The notes: a model not told the origin generated them from the sequence alone. A DNA stretch of 64,000 bases from Lepidurus packardi (GCA_023053545.1 JAKZAN010000006.1:9704351-9768350), one strand, 5' to 3'; positions 10,746 to 32,204 are shown, counted from the first letter of the stretch. Made by a program: numbers and translations.

Positions 10746-13700
10746 CAGGGTTGCCAGATTTTTTCTGAGTCCGCAAACCAAAGTAACTTGAAAAACAAAC
10801 CAAAATAAACCACCGGCCTTCCAAAACAAACCAAAAACAAACCATTTTTTAAAAAAGTGTTTAAAATTCGAATTTCTAAAGCAATTACTTCACTAAGTTG
10901 TGGAAAACTTCTGCGATACCACTGCGACCTATTTTCCTATTAAATTAATGTCGGAAAAATCGTCAGGATTAAAGATATACTCATCATTAAGCAAAATAGA
11001 ATACAAACCCCAACTAAATAATACAACATTTGATTAAGTTACTTTATTATCACAACGAGATCATTATATTTTGGGAATTGAAACCCATGCAAATTTGCTC
11101 CTGGCATGTGTGCACCGCAATTAAAATTGCACGTTAAAGAGATTCATTTCAGATTATATCACAAGTGAGGGCTTTTCTGGGTTAACAAAAGGCAGAAATA
11201 CAGGCATAGCAAGTTAACCAAAACCTACATACATACATGCTACATGCAGGAAAAAAACAAATGATTCTATAAACATGGACAGTAAATGTGTTATAGGGAT
11301 AAAAAAAAATACTACTCGAAGTGTGCCAAAATCGCGAAGTCTTCAACATCAACTTCATCTTCATTATTATTGTTGTACATATTGTTGCTGAAGTACTGAA
11401 CCATTGCAGCCGTCACTTGAAAATCCCTACAACATAAATTTCTACTGGAAAGGTACGACTTAATTCTAACAATTGCATCAAGCATTTTAATCTCAATTCT
11501 ATTGCGTTGTTTGTTTTTTACGTACGTCACTAGCGAAAATACTCTTTCTATAAAAGCATTAGAAATTGGCAACGATAAACAGGCTAAGCAATATTCAGAT
11601 AACTCTCTGAATGCAAAAAGTCGTTGTACGTCCAGGTAACTTCTGATTGACGTCCAGAACTCAACTACGTCTCTAGGGACGGCAACATTTTTAAAAAGAT
11701 CCGTCTCTGACCAGATTACAAGACTAATTTTTCTATACTGGTCTTCGATTATCTGAGCGTTCGTTCCCATTAGGTGGGTCAGGGGTAGCTCAGAGAAAGC
11801 AACTTTATCCACCTGTGAAAGAACTCGACTAGGAGATAAGTATGATAGGCCACGAAATACTTCTTTGTTTTCAGGTAACCGTGATTCCATCTGAGAGATT
11901 AGTTCCAACAGAAACTTCAAACACCTTGCCTGCACGGTTTCAACTACTTTCGCGGCGCCCTCTTTCGCGCCGCAAATTTGCTTTTGAACAAAAATCTTAC
12001 ATTCGGAGGAAAATTTCGCACCGAAGTCTATATGAGAAAGAGGTTTTTGGTAACCTCTAGTGTCAAAAACTCTCCCCTTCACACTCTTGTGATGGAGAGA
12101 GAGCTCAAAGAGAAGCTTCTCGGGGTCCACACTGGCACTTTGGAACAATGCATTAATTTGTTCGAATTCTTTCACGAGGGGCGTTAGAAACACAATCAGG
12201 AGGTACACAGAATCGTCTTTCATCATATTGCTGATCGACGAACACTTGTACCTCACGCTAGCGGGAGCTTTGAGTTCTACTTGGTTAAAATAAGCTTTCA
12301 ACTCTTGCCAGTTTACAAGCAAGTTGTACAGAACTTTACCCCTAACTAACCAGCGAGTAGCCGAGTATTTTTGAAACGGAGTTGGAGTACCTTTCCTCTC
12401 GCTGTTTACGTCCATTGTTTCAAATAAGCCAAGGAAATCCTCACGCCTTAGCTGGCTTTTCGAAAAAAAAGCAGGGATTTCTGACAACAAAAATCCAATG
12501 CTGGATGGCATAACCTCAAAGGCATGCTGCACTACGAGGTTCAGAGAGTGGCAAATGCATCTGAGCTGAACGCAATTTGGGGCTTCGGCCTTAACTCGGG
12601 ACCAAAACTGAATTGTGGGTTCCAATAACATTCGCCGCGCCATCAGAACTATAGCCGATGCAATCAGAAAAACACAGCCCAACAGATTTTAGTTTTTCTT
12701 TCAACACAAGAAAAAGAGCTTCGCCTGTTGTCGATAACACAGGAATTAAACCCAGACAATCATAAAGGATACTATTCTCTTTTTCTGAATAGTATCGCAC
12801 ACATACGCAGAGATGTTTAGCCGCTGTGATATCTGTCGATTCATCAATGAGAACCGAAAACTTCTTATTTCTCAGCTCTTGGGCAACTTCTTCTTCAAGA
12901 GCTTTCGAGATCACATTCTTGATGATCTGGAAGCATTTTGTCCTATGCATCCGCAGGCTTTCCCATCGGCTTCCTTTTCCATTACGCGAAACAATCTCAC
13001 CCAGATGGTCCATAGTCAAAATTGGGGAGTGACAACATACGTTCAGCGCCATTTCTGTTTCAGAGTTCTTTCCATTAAACCCTGACCATTTTTTTTTGTT
13101 TTCAAACGTTTTCCAGGAGGAAAAAATTAATCTAACTAAATTTAACATCACTTGCAACCTTGCATTTCCTCTATTAGGCGCATTTTTCCATTTTTTTCTC
13201 TAACCGCGTCAAGCGTGTAAATATAACCAGTAAACATGGTAGTGCTACACTAAGCCGATTACAGCGATCTAAACCGAAAAAGTGACCACAACAATGGCGC
13301 GTCTAAGGTAGGATAAATTCGACTAGATTAAGTAAAGCTAGGTTTCAGCTTGTTTGGTCATGAATTCCGCAGCAGAATGGTAGAAACCAAGAAAGTGGTT
13401 GGGACTGTATGCATGCTTGCGTAAAGTAGGGTTAACTTGGTTATCTCAGACTCAGGTTGACGGTTTAAAACTGGAAAACGTGGTCGGGATATAATGGAAA
13501 GTACATACCTATCTGAGCTTTTTTAACTTCGTCATTTTTAGATACAGCTACTGGCTTGAATGATAACTGCCCCTGACTGCTGGTCTTGCTAGTGTCTTTT
13601 GCTATGTGCAAGGCAGTCTTTTGGTGTTGCTCTAGAGAACCCTTGTGGGCTTTTAGGTTTGAATGGCACAAAATGCAATACGCACTTTCGGTGCCATCAG

Positions 13701-14396
13701 AGCTCTTCTTCACCCATGGGAAGTCGGCTTCCCAGTCCTTTCTATATTTTCTGGACATCCCTGGCAGACCGTACTAGCATGTGATAGGAAATGTTAATGA
13801 AGAAATAGGCTACAGTACAATGATGCAAGAAAATGCAAAAGAACACAATTAAGTATGAACACAAAACTTGACAGGCAGAATGCACCGCGAGATAACCCAT
13901 AAAGAGAAACCAATAACAAATGAATTGTATATCTTAAAACTACGAGTACTTACCAGCACAACGGATGTTAAAAATTACGGAAGAATCATATGCGCCCAAC
14001 AATAACTACGTTTTGACTGTATCGAAACAAAAGACTAGCGGGCGTGACACGTGCGTCACATAAAATGTAAACACGTGGACTAAACACAGGAACTAAAAAG
14101 ACGCGTATCAGGATCATACGCCGTACCCAATCACCTTCCGGAAACCGTACGAAGCGCGAAATACAAAACACGAATGCAAAAAAAAAAAAAAAAAAAAAAA
14201 AAAAGCCAAAAGCTAATTTATCGAAACGTGCATTAATTTAGAGATTATTCTGTAGCCTAGAATGAATTTGCGACGATTTCTCCAAACAAACCATAAACAA
14301 ACCAAAAAACCAAACCAAATTTTCGTAAACCAAAGCCTTTCAAAACAAACCATTTTTCCCATTTTTGGTTTGGAAAAAAACCATCTGGCAACCCTG
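10746..14396. mobile_element. hAT-superfamily DNA transposon, near complete
   Basis: The ends are CAGGGTTGCCAGAT on the left and its reverse complement on the right (left copy CAGGGTTGCCAGATTTTTTC). The element is flanked by a perfect 8-bp direct repeat GTACAGAG (10738-10745 and 14397-14404), the hallmark target-site duplication of hAT elements. Total length is 3651 bp. Near both ends there are many copies of AAACAAACCA-type motifs in the same orientation (about 10775-10850 and 14285-14360), probably subterminal repeats. It carries a transposase on the minus strand with one frameshift. There is an A-run at about 14178-14204. Good terminal repeats and target duplication point to a recent insertion. 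Confidence 0.95.
11312..13758 (-). pseudogene. hAT transposase, one-base frameshift
   Basis: Exon 1 (13758-13509) encodes a BED-like zinc finger: AYCILCHSNL followed by LEQHQKTALH gives C-x2-C...H-x(5)-H. An intron with GTATGT donor leads to exon 2, which probably starts near 13054. Landmarks: VLIDESTDIT (first catalytic Asp region), YSSDGAANVIG, CICHSLNLVV, and the C-terminal dimerisation domain with LSLPISNAFIERVFS and NRIEIKMLDAIVRI. Within the T-run near 12600 one extra T shifts the frame, splitting the protein into an upstream part ending at 12591 and a downstream part running to 11312. Otherwise the frame is intact. Closest in style to the ZMYM/KIAA1586-like hAT proteins; that assignment is from memory. 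Confidence 0.9.
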
Positions 14397-14404
14397 GTAC
14401 AGAG

Positions 14405-15255
14405 CTTCAACTAGCGCGGTCGAAGAGCCACGAGCGAAGACGGCGTTTGCTCGTTTTCTATTTCTGGAGACCGGGAGCAGTGAGCACAGCGCTCGTCTAA
14501 CATGGCGTCATCTACCAGTTGAGCTTCAAACTATATGCCCCGCCGTCTTTTTAGAGAGGAGTCGGTAAGAAAGACTACTTGATTTTTACAGATCCGTGAT
14601 CTTCTTTATTTTGGCCAAAAGAAAAATGTTTTGTAGAAATTTGCTTTTTATAATTGAATGTCGCTGTTCTTTTTTCTGTGTGCGTTTTAAAACGACCGCG
14701 AGTCGCTCGTTTTTAAACATTACGAGCGATGAGGGGCGCGCTAGAGAAAATGTGACGAGCGCGAGCGTGAGCGCGCTTTAAAAAAACGAGTGATCTGTAG
14801 CTCCGTGAGAGTAAAACTGCACAAGTTTGCCCTCATCAGTGAAAAAACCGCAACATTTTTGCGGCGGATTTTCCTGAATGCACGCTTTCTTCTCTACTTG
14901 GACAGGCACTCTATTTGAGTACGATGATCAATTATAGGATCATTCGGATGATTAAATAGGTTTTTATATTATACATGTATTTATAATAATCCTACATTCG
15001 ATTACGTTAGAGTAGGTTGTTAGGTTAGGTTTGGTTAAAAATAGATTATTATTTTATTTCTTGTGGTTTTCAAGTATTGTTCGAAAACTTAGCGTACAAT
15101 TTCTCTCAAGTTATTGTTTCGGATTTTACCGCGTTTCGCATTTCGCGTTTTATTCACACCCTTGTCATGGTAACTTCGTCAGTTTTGAATGCAAGTAAAA
15201 AGTGTTTATTAGATAAAGTTGGGACTTTTCCGGAAATTAAGTTTTTCTTTTAAAT
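14405..15255. other. Intergenic, no gene supported
   Basis: Contains GC-rich stretches with repeated GAGCG motifs (about 14690-14780) and a short TTAGG-like run at about 15010-15035 (TTGTTAGGTTAGG). It precedes MRPL44 and probably includes its promoter, but no clear core element is visible. Confidence 0.4.
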
Positions 15256-16610
15256 ATGCAGTGTGTGACTATCCTAGTCAGTGTTACCTTAAGATCATTC
15301 ATAAATGCAGGCAAGCAGCAGTTGCTTCAAAAATCTACTAAGAATATTGTAGCATCCATAAAAAATATACATGCTTCAAGTAAGGGAAAACTTTTTTCTT
15401 TTTTAAAGAATTTTACTTATTTACAGTTTTTCCTCCACGCGTACTTATTCAGTGACTGATTCTGGGTATTGTGTTAGGTTCTCAGTGTTTTAAACCACGT
15501 TGCGTTGCTCCTACGTTAATAGAATTACAAAGACGCAAGAAGAAGGAAATCGCTCTGAATGGAGGAAAAATTGTGAACCCCAGGAATTCCTTCTTAGAAT
15601 GGTACGAATTTTACTTTCAACCTTCCACAACTTAAATGGTTATGATAAGCTTACCCTTATAATAGGAATTATGACGCAGAGATCTACGCCTTCCAGAAAC
15701 GGTTAAATGAATCACTCGATAATGCTTTATTACGGCAGAGTTTCACCCATTCTTCTTATGTCTACGAAGAAACCAAAAAGCAGCAAGCTTTGGGAATCCA
15801 TACGCCCTTACAACTCCAGGATAACCAGACTTTGGCGGAAGAAGGAGAAGCTTTAGTGGAGCGGTTTTTGTATGGCTATCTCCGAGCCAGCTTGCCCAAT
15901 CTTCCAGAAGAAGGAATCCAGTAAGCAATATTCATGTTTAAAAGCATTAATTGTTCAAGTTTTCGTCGTTTTCCCAGGATAATTCACAAATTTTTAATGG
16001 GTCCAGATCTTCATGCCCACATTGCCAAATACTTGGGAATGTCTGAGCTCATTCTCTGCTCCGTAGATCCTCCTTCCAAAGAAATTCTGACCACATGCTT
16101 ACATGCGGTAGTTTCTTGCGTGAATCGAAGCTCCGGAGAGGACCAAGCACGACGATTTGTGTACGATTTCATCGCAGTGCAGTTAGCTGACAAATCCATT
16201 GCTGATTTATGGCAACCCATCAATCCAATGGGCGTCTTAGTAGATGTGTTACAGAAGATGGGCAATGGAGAGCCTGAACCTCGTCTCATTCGCAAAACCG
16301 GAGTCAATACCATTCTAGCGACATATCACGTGGGTGTTTACTCGAATAAACAGTTAATCGGATCAGGTAAAAATCATAAGTGTACCCTAAAAAACTAGCT
16401 ATAATCTCCCTTTTGCCTGGAAAAAAACGTAAAGCTCCAGGAGAAAGCCCTGAAATTGCAGAAGAATTAGCAGCCAGAGACGCTTTAAGTCGTTTGTTTG
16501 GCATCCAGCACGAGATGAATCCTTTAGAGTTTGGTGTTTACTTGACCGATGCCACTAAACAGCAAGCCGTGCAGTTGGAAAGTAGACCCAAGGCACAATT
16601 TATTTCGTGA
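15256..16610 (+). CDS. MRPL44: Mitochondrial large-subunit ribosomal protein mL44
   Basis: Structural protein of the mitochondrial ribosome, derived from RNase III. Exons: 15256-15379, 15478-15601, 15666-15920, 15978-16366, 16441-16610; phases close to 353 residues. The N-terminus has the look of a mitochondrial targeting peptide (few acidic residues, with K, R and S). The RNase III-like domain begins NESLDNALLRQSFTHSSYV, continues EEGEALVERFLYGYLRA and IIHKFLMGPD, and is followed by LADKSIADLWQPINPMGVL and a dsRBD-like region with ATYHVGVYSNKQLIGSG and AEELAARDALSRLFGI. The catalytic acidic cluster of true RNase III is not obvious, as expected for this ribosomal member. Its 3' end runs into SAS-4 from the other strand. 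Confidence 0.93.
16599..16604 (-). terminator. Poly(A) signal of SAS-4 inside the MRPL44 coding end
   Basis: AATAAA on the minus strand, 88 bases past the SAS-4 stop. It lies within the last codons of MRPL44 on the opposite strand, so the two messages probably overlap at their 3' ends. Confidence 0.55.
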
Positions 16611-16691
16611 AATCGTGAATAGATACAAACTCATCTGCGTAGCCTATATACAAATACAAAGAAAACAAAACCATACATTCTTTATAAACTA

Positions 16692-19593
16692 TCAAGGTTT
16701 AGCTGCAGAAACAGGCACATTCCCCGTGTCCAAAATAACGTGGCCTTCCTGATCTTTCATTCTCAGTCTTCCAGACGGGTAACGTGTTTCCATTCGTCCA
16801 TCTGGATACAAAGTCTTGACAGTTCCATCCGGATATTCCCTTCTCTAAAATATGACACAGCAAAAAATTTCTTTTAATTTGAATTCGACTAGATTATACA
16901 GTATTTCTTAACTTATAAAGTTTAATGCAATTTTAATGTAATTGCAAATTTAATCTTATTGAATTAGACTAAACTTTGTTAAATTTGACGAGATTTTAAA
17001 TTACTAGAGTGAATCTTGCTGAAGTAAATACAATAGTTTGAGGGATTATACTAATTCCTTGTAATTTAACCAAGATTCCTTGTAATTTAACTTGTAAATT
17101 TGACCTAGACTCCTTCTAATTTAACCTAGATTTCGCTTAATTTGAACTAGATTTGAGATGTTGGATTTTGACTGAACAAGTAATTTACCTTGCAAAGCGG
17201 GGTGTAAATTTCCTTCTGTCCAGAAGGCATAGTGAACACACCATGGCCATGTCCGTCACTCCAAAGTCGCGTTCCATCGGGCCAAAGGCATTCCTCGCTA
17301 GCATTGGCATATCGTCGTTGCAAGGCTCCATTAGGGTAGCGAACTTCTTTGTTCCCATTTGGTTCTGTTTTCTCCACTTGTCCACTGCAAACAAAATTTC
17401 AAATGCATACAACTTTTGCTGGAATAAGATAACAGTCTCCAACTTTACTTGGAAAATTCCAATATTTCTGTCCCGTCAGGCAACGTAGTGTGCTTGGTAC
17501 CCGTTTGGCCGTATAGGTAAATGGTGGTACCGTCCGCCAACTTTTCTTTGACGTCGCCATTGAAATAGGTGATTTTGGTGTCTTTTCGGTCAGGATAGAC
17601 TTCTTTGCGATTGCCATTCGGGTAAAAGAACACAGTCGTACCATCCGCTAATTGAGTTTGACTAATCGTGGGTTCCTCGGCTACTTTTTCAACCGGTTTC
17701 GGGACTATTTCAGGAGCTGGGTTATTTGAAGTAGCTTTTGGAGCTTCATGTGTAGTCTCCGGATGAATTTCTTGTTCAGGTGGTGCCTGGGGTGAAACTG
17801 GGACAGGATAATCTTTTGCCGGTGGAGCTTTGGCATTCCCAGGTCTGAGCGCGGAATTCAATTTCTAGAAAATGCGAAGCAAGTTAGAGGTTTAGTGTCC
17901 AAGGAAAGAAAAACTTATCTAAAATTACTCTTCTTAAAGTCTGTTCTTCTTCGGATAATTTGGAGACCGAACCGACAAGTTCCCTGTTCTTAATTTCAAA
18001 TCCCCGACATTTATCCTGCAAGCGGGTTTGTTCGGCAAAAAACTTGGTTTCTTTAGCCCTTAGCTCTTCTTTCAATGCATCTAATTGCTGTTGCAGTTTA
18101 GGAATCGTTGGTTCAGCTTCGGCAACATGAGCAGGTGCTTTCTTCATCGCCTTTTTCTTTTCTTCCTCAACCAAGAGCATTAGTCGACGTTTCTCATTAT
18201 CTGCGTATTTGGCAAATTTTTCCCGTTCTTTCTGCAACTTGAGACGTGCCTCTTCAAGCTGCTGCCGCGTTTTCCGCAGTTGGGCGTTTTCGCGCCTGAA
18301 AATGTTGATTTCACGCTCCAAAGACAGCAATTTGGTCCTCAAAACGGCTCCCTGCAATAGCGTTGTCTCGTCCGGATGAGCTCCTGGTGTACTTTCTTCC
18401 TTTTCTTCTTCCTGGTCTTCCAAATTGGGAAATGAAGGGTTAGAATGCTTTTCTGACACGTTTTCTTGCCGAGGTCGAATAAAACTATCCCAAATACTGT
18501 GAGAAGCTGAATTGTCCGGCTTATCCGGGGGACTAGAGAACTGTAAAACGTTACCCCGAATGATAGGCGTACTTTGCAAGGCAACACAAGAGACGTCTGG
18601 AGAATTTGATCCTTCGTAAAAGTTGGGAGATTCGGGGCGAGACAATCGTGACTCATTTTCAGTTTCGTCTTGAAACGTTTCCCATTCTTCTTCTCGTGCG
18701 AAATGGACATGTTTGGAAGCTTTTAGATCATCTTCGTTATTGTTAGCTGGAGGGTTATCAAGGATCTTTAGGATGGAAAAGGGGGGCTGCGGATTATTTT
18801 CCAGTAAATTGTTAATCATGGACGAGGTGAAATTAAATGAGCTGTTGAGCTCAGCGAATTTCTCTATTAATTCGAATACTGCTAGATCTTGGAAATCCCG
18901 TTCTTTCTTATGGGTAACTTCGATTTCGCTAGTATCCGTAGTTTCTTCATCGGGGTATTTTCTTGGAGGAAATCCGGGACATTTGGGGCTTGCTGGTATT
19001 TCTTTAACAATTTGGGGCACGTTAGATTTTGCATTTTTGTCCTGAGGAAGGTCGAATTGTGAAGGTGAAGTTTTTGTCTGACGTTGTCTGAAGGTAGGGT
19101 AACGCTGGTGAGGTTGAAACCGGGCAGTGCCTTGGCCTTTTTTTAGAAAAGAGAATTTCTTGTTAGATTTGGAAGATTGAGTGCCAACTGGAGGATCAGT
19201 GGTTTGTCCCTTGTCAAGGGTGGATTGGATTAACGTTGTGAAGGATTTTCGCGATTGAGGCTTCTGTAAGGGTATTTCATCAATACTTCTGGGAGTTGGC
19301 GAAGCATATGCATTGTTATTTTTATGGTTGTCACAAACTTGTGAAGGAGGAATATAAGGAAGGGCAGATTCAGGTTTGAACGAAGCAATTGTAGTGAAAT
19401 TATTATCTTTTCCATTTTGGGAAGGTGTGGGACTCTTTAAGCCAAGGCTTTCACAGAATTTATCTTGTTGCTTCTGGAGATTGAATCGTTGCTCTTCTTG
19501 TTGTTGGATTAAACGTTCTTGTTGTGTTCTTTGCCATTGACGCAGCTCTTCTAGCTGTTTTACCAACTGTAGTGCTCGTGGACTACTTTCCAT
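16692..19593 (-). CDS. Sas-4: Centriole assembly protein SAS-4/CENPJ (CPAP)
   Basis: Builds the centriolar microtubule wall and recruits pericentriolar material. Exons (high to low): 19593-17929, 17864-17449, 17384-17189, 16844-16692; phases close to 809 residues. Near the N-terminus is the conserved [19 protein letters not shown] segment. At about residue 150 there is [11 protein letters not shown], matching the LKRGEGxARF motif of the tubulin-binding region. A long charged coiled coil precedes residue 555 ([20 protein letters not shown] onwards). The C-terminal TCP10/G-box domain is a chain of beta-hairpin repeats of the form Y-P-(N/D)-[69 protein letters not shown]. It is transcribed divergently from PRPF8. 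The intron at 16845-17188 holds degenerate repeats of CTTGTAATTTAACC. Confidence 0.93.
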
Positions 19594-20378
19594 TCATAAA
19601 GAGGATTCTAAAAATAAAATAATTAGCATAAAATACTCAGCTTATTAAGTTAATTTTTACGATTTGAAACGATGCAAAAACCACACCAAATACACCCGCA
19701 AAAGTTGGCGCCTATTATCAGGTCAATCTCGAACGGAATCGTTTCGAACTTATTAGAAGAATTCTTATGGGTGTCGCCATCTATGTTTGTATGCAAAACG
19801 AAAGAGTTAAATTTCGTTATATTAAATAATCTATAGCTAAGAAACGTATGTGTTTCTCAGTAAGTAAATAACGAGGTATGTAATAATATTAATTTAGTTG
19901 TTGATGATAGTTTGATAAAGGAAACTAGACTTTAATGCTTCTATTAGTTACCCGAATCTCCGCTAGTGGTGCAGGGAACGTAAGTTACGAAATGGTTTCC
20001 TTTTTTGGCTTCTTCTCCTGACAAGTTTAGTAGATTTCGCTTAGTGTGCGTTCTGCTAGTTTCGGACGCGCATTTTGTGAAGGGAAGATTCAGGAAACAA
20101 AAGAAGACTCTTTTTTACTAATTAAGGGACCTGGGGTCAGAAAAATTTATAAATAAGGTAAACTATTTATTGATTGCTTGACTTGTTCAATACTAGGTTG
20201 ATATGCATTTTTATTTGTGTGTTGATGTTGTACAAGGTTTCCGTGATTGCTTTCCATACTTCCACCATTTTGTCCAGCGACCGGCATGTGTTTTTAGCTT
20301 CACCCTTGTCTTAACGAAGTGTGTTTTAATGAAAGTGACTATTCTTACAGGTTTTCTGGTAATTTAAAGGACACTATC
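19594..20378. promoter_or_regulatory. Bidirectional promoter region, SAS-4 / PRPF8
   Basis: The 785 bases between the two divergent start codons. On the PRPF8 side a good acceptor (TTCTTACAG at 20342-20350) just before the start suggests a 5'UTR intron. No TATA box is evident, as usual for housekeeping genes. Confidence 0.5.
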
Positions 20379-29514
<9,136 letters not shown>

Positions 29515-30021
29515 AAGAAAGTGAAAATGGCCTTTTTGTGAAAGTTACGTGATTCAGCCTTTTTTAATTTCGGTTTTCGTTTATGGTGGTTCGCAAATAA
29601 TACAACAAGAAATAATAGAAACAAAAATGTTCATAACTTAATTACCTTTCATCCTATTCAAGTTTTTTTCATTTTTCTTTATTAATCCATTAAAAGGGAT
29701 TTTGAGTTTTCTTGTTCAAAATAGGAAAGCTTGTTTCAGTTTAGGACCTTGTATTACAGGATAGTGCGGTGCGTAAAGGGAGCAAAGGAATGTCACCCTG
29801 AGTATATGCAAGGACAGTGATGTTCAAAAATGGGTTAAGAATCGTGTTGTTTTCGAAGTGTCCACACATATCACTTGGTTGCTCTTCATGTGTTAGTCAC
29901 TTTAGACCCATAATAGGATGTTAGAACCTTGTTAGAGCTGGTACTACCAGTACAGAAGTAAAGAAGAACGGGTTAAGGTCATTTCGGTACAGGAGTGAAA
30001 GTTAGAAAGCAGCTTCGACAC
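29515..30021. other. PRPF8 3' flank, no gene seen
   Basis: AT-rich 3' flank and intergenic sequence. I see no reading frame or repeat worth a claim. Confidence 0.4.
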
Positions 30022-30028
30022 TATAAAT
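30022..30028 (+). promoter_or_regulatory. TATA box of first Gly/Tyr-rich gene
   Basis: TATAAAT, 95 bases before the start codon at 30123, fits a focused promoter of an abundantly expressed secreted protein. Confidence 0.6.
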
Positions 30029-30122
30029 GTTCGGCTTGGCACTTGCCTAGTCCCATTTCAAAACGCTGAGCCAGAAAATCAATGTGTTCCACGAGCCTCT
30101 AATAGCTTTTCACTGTTGAACC

Positions 30123-30566
30123 ATGAAGTTGGTAAGTTTTCGACCATTGTTAAAAAAAGGGGGGAGCGTCTTTAAGCAAATATTTCGTTGTAGGCGATTC
30201 TATGCTTGCTCTTAATCAACGTGGTTTGGGCTGAAGAGCAGACAAGTCAGATAGGAACGGATAAGCAAGCCCAATCTCGGTCGCTTGGGCACTACGGTGG
30301 ATATGGATACGGGTGATCTAGAACTTGTTAAACCTTCAATCGGGCTTGATTTATTATATTCTGAATCTTTTAGGTATCCGTACTACGGTGGCTACGGATA
30401 CGGATACCCTCATTACCATTACCCGCAGTACCCTTACTACCCTCCCTATAATCCGTTTATCTACCAACGACCTTATTACGGATATGGCTATCCTTATGGC
30501 GGATTCGGCGGTGGATTCGGCGGATTTGGCGGCGGGTTTGGGGGTTTTGGGTTTGGCAAAAAATGA
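30123..30566 (+). CDS. Small secreted Tyr/Gly/Pro-rich protein (copy 1)
   Basis: Exons 30123-30131 (MKL), 30194-30312, 30374-30566, giving 106 residues. The signal peptide is MKLAILCLLLINVVWA, probably cut before EEQ. The mature part is short and polar, then becomes YGGYGYGYPHYHYPQYPYYP, then GGFGGGF repeats, ending GFGKK. The second donor (GG followed by GTGATC) is weak; without splicing the frame stops at 30315, so this intron is inferred from the in-frame continuation and from copy 2. Proteins of this kind occur in arthropod cuticle, silk-like or adhesive secretions and as antimicrobial Gly-rich peptides; which applies here cannot be told. Confidence 0.75.
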
Positions 30567-31201
30567 GCTTTTGGGTTCGGATGAGTGGTGTGACATTATA
30601 AGAAAACTTCCTAAAAGAATATACGTTTTCTAGTTATTTTAAGAGATTACGAGTTGTTTGACCACTTTCACTTTCACATATCCGTTACCGTTTTCGGTTA
30701 TGGCGTTTTGGCCTTGAGATGCGGGACATTTGTTTACTCGCCTGTTTCCTAGCCCAAGCAAGAACTTTTGGAAACCCAATTTTTTACGCTGTATGTTGAT
30801 GACAGGTACTGCTTGGGTACTTTCGCACTTGTTTCCTACATTCAAGATTTATGTTATTACAAAGCTCTAGAACTAAGATTTCTCACGTTTTCTCGTTAGG
30901 TTTGATTTCTACGGCGTACCTTTATATGTCATGTAATGGAACTAATCTGGAAGCATGCGTGATAGATAATTATACTCCGTGACACATATTCCTTGACATT
31001 CCGTGATACATAAACCTGAATGGCTCGTTCATTTCCCTCACGTTTTCCTTTACCAACTGCTTTATACTGCAGTCGTGTCTCTTCTTTGCTTTTTAGAGAT
31101 AATTTAACTGTATCAGTTCTTCTAAGTCGTATTAAAAAATATTTGTCACGCTAACCATTATATCTATTCAAATGAAAAAAGGCCCATTTCTTGAAAACCT
31201 A

Positions 31202-31207
31202 TATAAA
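31202..31207 (+). promoter_or_regulatory. TATA box of second Gly/Tyr-rich gene
   Basis: TATAAA within CTATATAAAGC, about 185 bases before the start codon. Confidence 0.55.
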
Positions 31208-31390
31208 GCTGTTATATGGAGCCAACCAAGCAAAACTGGAGGTCATTTCTAGTGAAAGTGAAAAATCCCTCGGTCCTATAAAGGCAACGTAGTCAAGCCC
31301 TTTGGTATTATTTATCAGCCGCACTTGGCCAAAGTAGTTTGGTTTGAGAGTACCAGTTTAGTCATCTTGTTGTTAAAAATTGCACCAATA

Positions 31391-32204
31391 ATGAATTTTA
31401 TGGTAATACCGTTTGTTCCTGTCTTTTTAACTGATTAAAGATTTTTTTTAATATCGATAACGATATGTTTCAGTTTTTGCTCTGTTTGTTGCTCATTAGC
31501 AACTGCTGGGCGGACGATAAAAAGCCGCAAGCTTCCAAGACCGAACAGCGTACGTTTGGTGGGGGTTACGGAGGGTAAGTCTATTAGTTGTAAAAGAAAG
31601 TGTGTGATTCAGTGCGGAATTAAATAGATTTGGTAACGGATATGGTGGATACGGAGGATACGGGGGAGGATACGGAGGAGGATACGGCGGAGGATACGGA
31701 GGAGGATACGGAGGAGGGTAAAAGTTGAAACTAGCTTTAGAGTCTTCATATTTTAATTATATTTTATATTTAACTTTATATAGCATCGGCGGCTATCCTT
31801 ATGGAGGATACGGTGGATACGGCGGTGGCTATGGAGGAGGGTAAGTTGTGCATAATAGTTGAATCGCAAGACATTACAATAGAACTTAATTGAAAAATAA
31901 CGCAGTTTTTTACTTATTTACCTGATCAAAACTTTAAAAAATAGGTATGGTGGTTATCCCTATGGCGGTTATGGAGGCGGTTATGGAGGCGGTTATGGAG
32001 GCGGTTATCCCTATGGTGGTTATGGCGGCTATGGTGGTGGTGGCTACGGAGGTTATGGAGGATATGGCGGTTACGGGTAAGTTTTTTGCAAATGCTAGGT
32101 TTGTGTGTAACTTTTCTAATGTGTTCATTCTTTAAATATAATCAAGTGGTTACGGAGGTTATGGTTCCCCATACGGTTTCGGCGGTGGCATTGGAAAGCG
32201 TTAA
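31391..32204 (+). CDS. Small secreted Gly/Tyr-rich protein (copy 2)
   Basis: Exons 31391-31402 (MNFM), 31474-31574, 31628-31717, 31784-31840, 31945-32076, 32147-32204; phases close to 149 residues. The signal peptide MNFMFLLCLLLISNCWA resembles that of the gene upstream, so the two are probably tandem paralogs. The mature chain is almost entirely GGY/GGGY repeats with a few GGYPYGGY, ending FGGGIGKR. From the second intron on, every intron lies in phase 2 inside a Gly codon (GG then GT...AG then one base). Likely a structural or secreted matrix protein; function unknown. Confidence 0.85.
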
